From Pseudomonadota bacterium (GTDB taxonomy: Bacteria; Pseudomonadota; Gammaproteobacteria; Burkholderiales; Burkholderiaceae_C), in the NCBI GenBank assembly GCA_023394015.1, contig JAEXBL010000201.1, positions 1 to 16,640 on the forward strand: a stretch of DNA of 16,640 nt. Reading direction: 5' to 3'. How positions within the stretch are numbered: position 1 is the stretch's first letter; each line of letters starts with the position of its first letter. The position numbers were made by a program, and so were the translations under genes. The notes beneath the pieces were generated by a model that worked only from the letters and a program-made list of their open reading frames with translations, did no database searches and was not told the origin of the DNA. This document shows, piece after piece, positions 13,433-16,640 of the stretch.

Positions 13433-14738
13433 GATTTGGCTCGGATGCCGATGCCGGCGCGGTCGCCGGCGCTTCCATCACCCCGGCGCAGCCGCTGGCG
13501 CCGTCGGCCCGCGGGCGCATGAACACCGGCAGCAGGTGCCAGCCGAGCAGCCCGAAGGCGCCGCACCACAGCAGCGCCGCCAGGCCCATGGCCAGCGCGG
13601 GGGCGGTGGCGTAGGCCAGTGCCCGCAGCAGCGCGCTGGCCGCCAGCAGGCCGGCGCCCAGCGGTATCCAGGGGCGGCCGTCCTTGTCCAGGCCGCTGTG
13701 GGTGTGGCCCGCGATGCAGACGACGACGTAGATGGCCCCGCCCAGCGCCCCGGTGGTCAGCAGGTGCAGGCCGGCGTGGGGGCTGAAGTTCGCGCCCAGC
13801 AGCGCCAGTCCCATCAGCGCGTAGCCGGCGGCCATGAAGGCATAGACAGCGTACAGCATCAGCGGCCAGCGCCGCAGCAGCGCCCGCCCGACGTGCCAGT
13901 CGCCCATCAGGTTGAGCATGGCGGCGGCGGCGGCCAGCGCCAGCCAGCCCGTGACCGAAGCCGGCGCGCCCAGCACCGCCGCGGCGGTGTGCAGCGCCAG
14001 GCACAGCAGCGCCAGATTGCGGCGCGGCGGGCGCGCGAGATAAAGCCTGGGCTGACCGTCCTCGTCCAGGGCACCCATGGCCTGCAGGGCATCGTTGACG
14101 ATGCGCATGGAAATGCGGCTCATGGCCACCACCATCAGCACCATCAAGGCGCCCAGCAGGCCGTGCAGCCAGGGCATGGCGTGTGCGCCGCGCCAGGCCT
14201 GCACGTAAAACCCCAGCACCCCCGCCAGCAAGCCCAGCAGCGCCCAGGCGAAAGACAGGTGGCGACGCTCGGCATCGCCCCACAGGCGCGGCCACAGCAG
14301 CGCCAGCAGGCCCAGCAGCAGGGCGGCATGGGCCAGCCCGGCCAGCAGCAGCGGCGGCGCCCACCAGCCGCTGCCCCAAAAGGCCAGCCGCGCCAGCAGC
14401 CACGCCGCCACCAGGCGGCGCACCGCGCGGGCGTCGAACGCGGGCGTGTCGGTGAACTCGGGCACCGCCGTCAGCGCGAAGCCGGCCACCGCGGCCAGGG
14501 CCAGGCCCAGCAGCAGCTCGTGCGCATGCCACACGAACGGGCCGCCCGGTACGGCCGGTAAGGGCCAGCCCAGGTTCAGAAACAGGGTCCAGGCCAGCAT
14601 CAGGCCCAGCCCGCTCAGCGCGGTGAGTGCAAAGAACGGCCGGAACGCGCACAGCCACAACGGGTGATCGAGCCGCCACCAGGGCCGGCGTGGCGCGCGG
14701 CCGTGGGGATGCAATGGTTGCGGGACGCTGGGCGGCAT
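13428..14738 (-). CDS. nnrS: NnrS family membrane protein (nitric oxide-linked heme protein)
   Basis: 436 residues and about twelve hydrophobic helices. NnrS hallmarks include LWLCAFRPFFALTALSG near the N-terminus, GPFVWHAHELLLGLALAAVAGFALTAVPEFT (with the WHAHE histidines), MVVAMSRISMRIVNDALQA and GALGGAIYVVVCIAGHTHSG. NnrS proteins are heme- and copper-containing inner-membrane proteins induced by NO and protecting against nitrosative stress in other proteobacteria; the exact biochemistry is unsettled. ATG 14738 is the first start consistent with homology; the frame is open far upstream but that part is a shadow of other genes. Lies 23 bp after the Tat lipoprotein gene, in one operon with the ABC genes. 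Ends inside a Fur box. Confidence 0.92.
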   Translation of the reverse strand: MPPSVPQPLHPHGRAPRRPWWRLDHPLWLCAFRPFFALTALSGLGLMLAWTLFLNLGWPLPAVPGGPFVWHAHELLLGLALAAVAGFALTAVPEFTDTPAFDARAVRRLVAAWLLARLAFWGSGWWAPPLLLAGLAHAALLLGLLALLWPRLWGDAERRHLSFAWALLGLLAGVLGFYVQAWRGAHAMPWLHGLLGALMVLMVVAMSRISMRIVNDALQAMGALDEDGQPRLYLARPPRRNLALLCLALHTAAAVLGAPASVTGWLALAAAAAMLNLMGDWHVGRALLRRWPLMLYAVYAFMAAGYALMGLALLGANFSPHAGLHLLTTGALGGAIYVVVCIAGHTHSGLDKDGRPWIPLGAGLLAASALLRALAYATAPALAMGLAALLWCGAFGLLGWHLLPVFMRPRADGASGCAGVMEAPATAPASASEPNQ

Positions 14739-14761
14739 GGGCGATCCGTGCGGGCCGGCGA

Positions 14762-15553
14762 TCAGGCAGCGGCCCAGGGCTCGACCTGCACCAGCTGCGG
14801 ATCGTCCGCGTGGTCGATCAGCATCTGCCGCACGCGCTCCTGCCACAGGTAGGCAAAGCGCTGCAGCTCGGCGGGCGTCGCCTGCTGGCCGATGGCCTTG
14901 GGCATCAGCGCCTTCATCTCCTCGGTCCAGGGCACGAGATCGTGGTTGATGCGGGCCTGCACCGCCTGGCCCGTGTCGCGGCGGCGCAAGGCCAGCACGC
15001 CGCTCATGCCGACCTGATAGCGCAGCAGCTGCTTGCGCGAGAAGCGGCGCGCCGCGCCCATGCCGGGAAAGCCGCCCACGGAGGCGGCGCCGGTCAGCAA
15101 GGTGGCCATGGCCGCGACCACGCCGGTGACGCCGTCTTCGCGGCCGTCGCGCATCGACACCTCGACGCCGCCGCGCTCCGGCAGCTCGGCGCCGTACAGC
15201 GCGCGCAGGCCCTGGAGCACCATCAGGTAGGCGCCGGCCACCGTGGGGCAGGAATGCCCGGCCAGGCGCACGGCGTCCACGTAGCGGTATGTCATGAGGC
15301 CACCCTCGGCCGCACCGAGGAACTCGGCCAGCGGGTCGCGCATGCGCAGCACCGGCGCCTGCTCGAAGAAGGCGGGGAATCCGGTCTGCTCCGAGAACAC
15401 CGGCCCGGCGTGGGCCTCCGACCCACCGCAGGCCTGCAACAGGCCCAGCGCCGCGGCGGTCGACAGGCCGGCGCCCGAGGCCAGCGTCGATTGCAGCCAA
15501 TGCCGCCGGCTGGACGGCGGTACTGGCAAGAAAGATGACAGTGAAGGGTTCAT
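14762..15553 (-). CDS. Tat-exported putative lipoprotein with a GHSCP motif (FmdE-like, tentative)
   Basis: 263 residues from ATG 15553, which follows AAGGAG at 7 nt; an earlier ATG at 15607 has no such site. N-terminus SSRRHWLQ (Arg16, Arg17) is a twin-arginine motif. A hydrophobic region then leads to LLQAC (Cys42), a lipobox-like site, so the protein is probably folded before export and possibly lipid-anchored. The mature part has YRYVDAVRLAGHSCPTVAGA (His100, Cys102), GVEVSMRDG, DGVTGVVAAMATLLTGAASVGG and RRFSRKQLL. This order resembles the FmdE domain (PF02663), where a conserved His/Cys pair binds metal, but the match is by eye only. Folded export would suit a cofactor- or metal-loaded protein. 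Sits between a NitT/TauT-type ABC ATPase and nnrS. Function not known. Confidence 0.72.
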   Translation of the reverse strand: MNPSLSSFLPVPPSSRRHWLQSTLASGAGLSTAAALGLLQACGGSEAHAGPVFSEQTGFPAFFEQAPVLRMRDPLAEFLGAAEGGLMTYRYVDAVRLAGHSCPTVAGAYLMVLQGLRALYGAELPERGGVEVSMRDGREDGVTGVVAAMATLLTGAASVGGFPGMGAARRFSRKQLLRYQVGMSGVLALRRRDTGQAVQARINHDLVPWTEEMKALMPKAIGQQATPAELQRFAYLWQERVRQMLIDHADDPQLVQVEPWAAA

Positions 15554-15600
15554 GCTTGGGCTCCTTGGGTGCCAGGGTTGAGATTCGGGTGTCGCAGCCG

Positions 15601-16431
<831 letters not shown>

Positions 16432-16438
16432 GGCCGCC

Positions 16439-16640
16439 CTACTCTCGCCGATCGCTGGCGCGCCAGCGCTCGAACTCGCGCTTGATGGGCTCCAGCACCC
16501 CGTATTCCAGCACCAGCAGCAGGCCCACCACCAGCCCGATCCAGGCCAGCGACAGTGGCATGTCGAGCTGCGCGCGGCTGCTGGCCAGCGCCGCGCCGAC
16601 GCCGTCGCTGCTGGCCAGCAGCTCGGCCATCACCACCACC
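16439..16640 (-). CDS. ABC transporter permease, NitT/TauT (SsuC/TauC-like) family, C-terminal part
   Basis: Only the last 67 codons or so are inside the window; the gene begins beyond the right edge. The visible part starts with VVMAELLASSDGVGAALASSRAQLD, the typical end of the permease domain. It continues with one transmembrane helix (LAWIGLVVGLLLVLEYGVLE) and the cytoplasmic tail EPIKREFERWRASDRRE. This is the standard C-terminus of nitrate/sulfonate-type permeases. TAG stop at 16441-16439, 7 nt before the ATPase start. First visible gene of the leftward operon permease, ATPase, Tat lipoprotein, nnrS; its promoter is outside the window. Confidence 0.85.
   Translation of the reverse strand, partial: VVVMAELLASSDGVGAALASSRAQLDMPLSLAWIGLVVGLLLVLEYGVLEPIKREFERWRASDRRE

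Overview
The window is GC-rich DNA with dense, closely packed genes and reads like a betaproteobacterium of the order Burkholderiales, probably Comamonadaceae. This placement is inferred from codon use, protein flavour and gene order; there is no rRNA or other marker to confirm it. There is no CRISPR array, tRNA, rRNA, insertion sequence or phage gene. The content is metabolic and regulatory core/accessory DNA built around anaerobic or oxygen-sensitive life, methionine synthesis, heme iron uptake and nitric-oxide-linked functions.

Left end (1-2504, minus strand): an anaerobic (class III) ribonucleotide reductase operon read leftwards. nrdD (408-2429) encodes the ATP-cone, catalytic barrel and zinc knuckle but stops before the glycyl-radical segment. 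That segment (RVMGY) is on a separate small ORF just downstream (128-388), followed by the start of nrdG (1-150, cut by the window edge). Upstream of nrdD are two NrdR boxes 32 bp apart and a degenerate FNR/Anr-like site.

2528-5813: metE (cobalamin-independent methionine synthase, minus) and a divergent LysR regulator, metR (plus), share a roughly 100-bp control region with TTTCACTCA direct repeats. This is the classic MetR arrangement.

6054-12368 (plus): a Fur-box-controlled heme uptake operon. It contains an outer-membrane TonB-dependent receptor, a cytoplasmic HmuS/HemS-type heme protein, and periplasmic HmuT, permease HmuU and ATPase HmuV. The last four genes are joined by ATGA/TGATG/TAATG overlaps, showing translational coupling.

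12418-16640 (minus): reading from the right edge, a NitT/TauT-type ABC permease (partial), its ATPase, a Tat-exported putative lipoprotein with a GHSCP motif (FmdE-like, tentative) and nnrS form one tight operon. After nnrS there is a second Fur box and a promoter-like stretch. A very strong intrinsic terminator follows (16-bp stem, GNRA loop, U7), then a SAM-dependent methyltransferase gene. Fur box, promoter and terminator spaced about 95 nt apart look like an iron-regulated small RNA (RyhB/PrrF/NrrF/BrrF type) or an attenuator for the methyltransferase. This and the split ribonucleotide reductase are the two most interesting items in the window.
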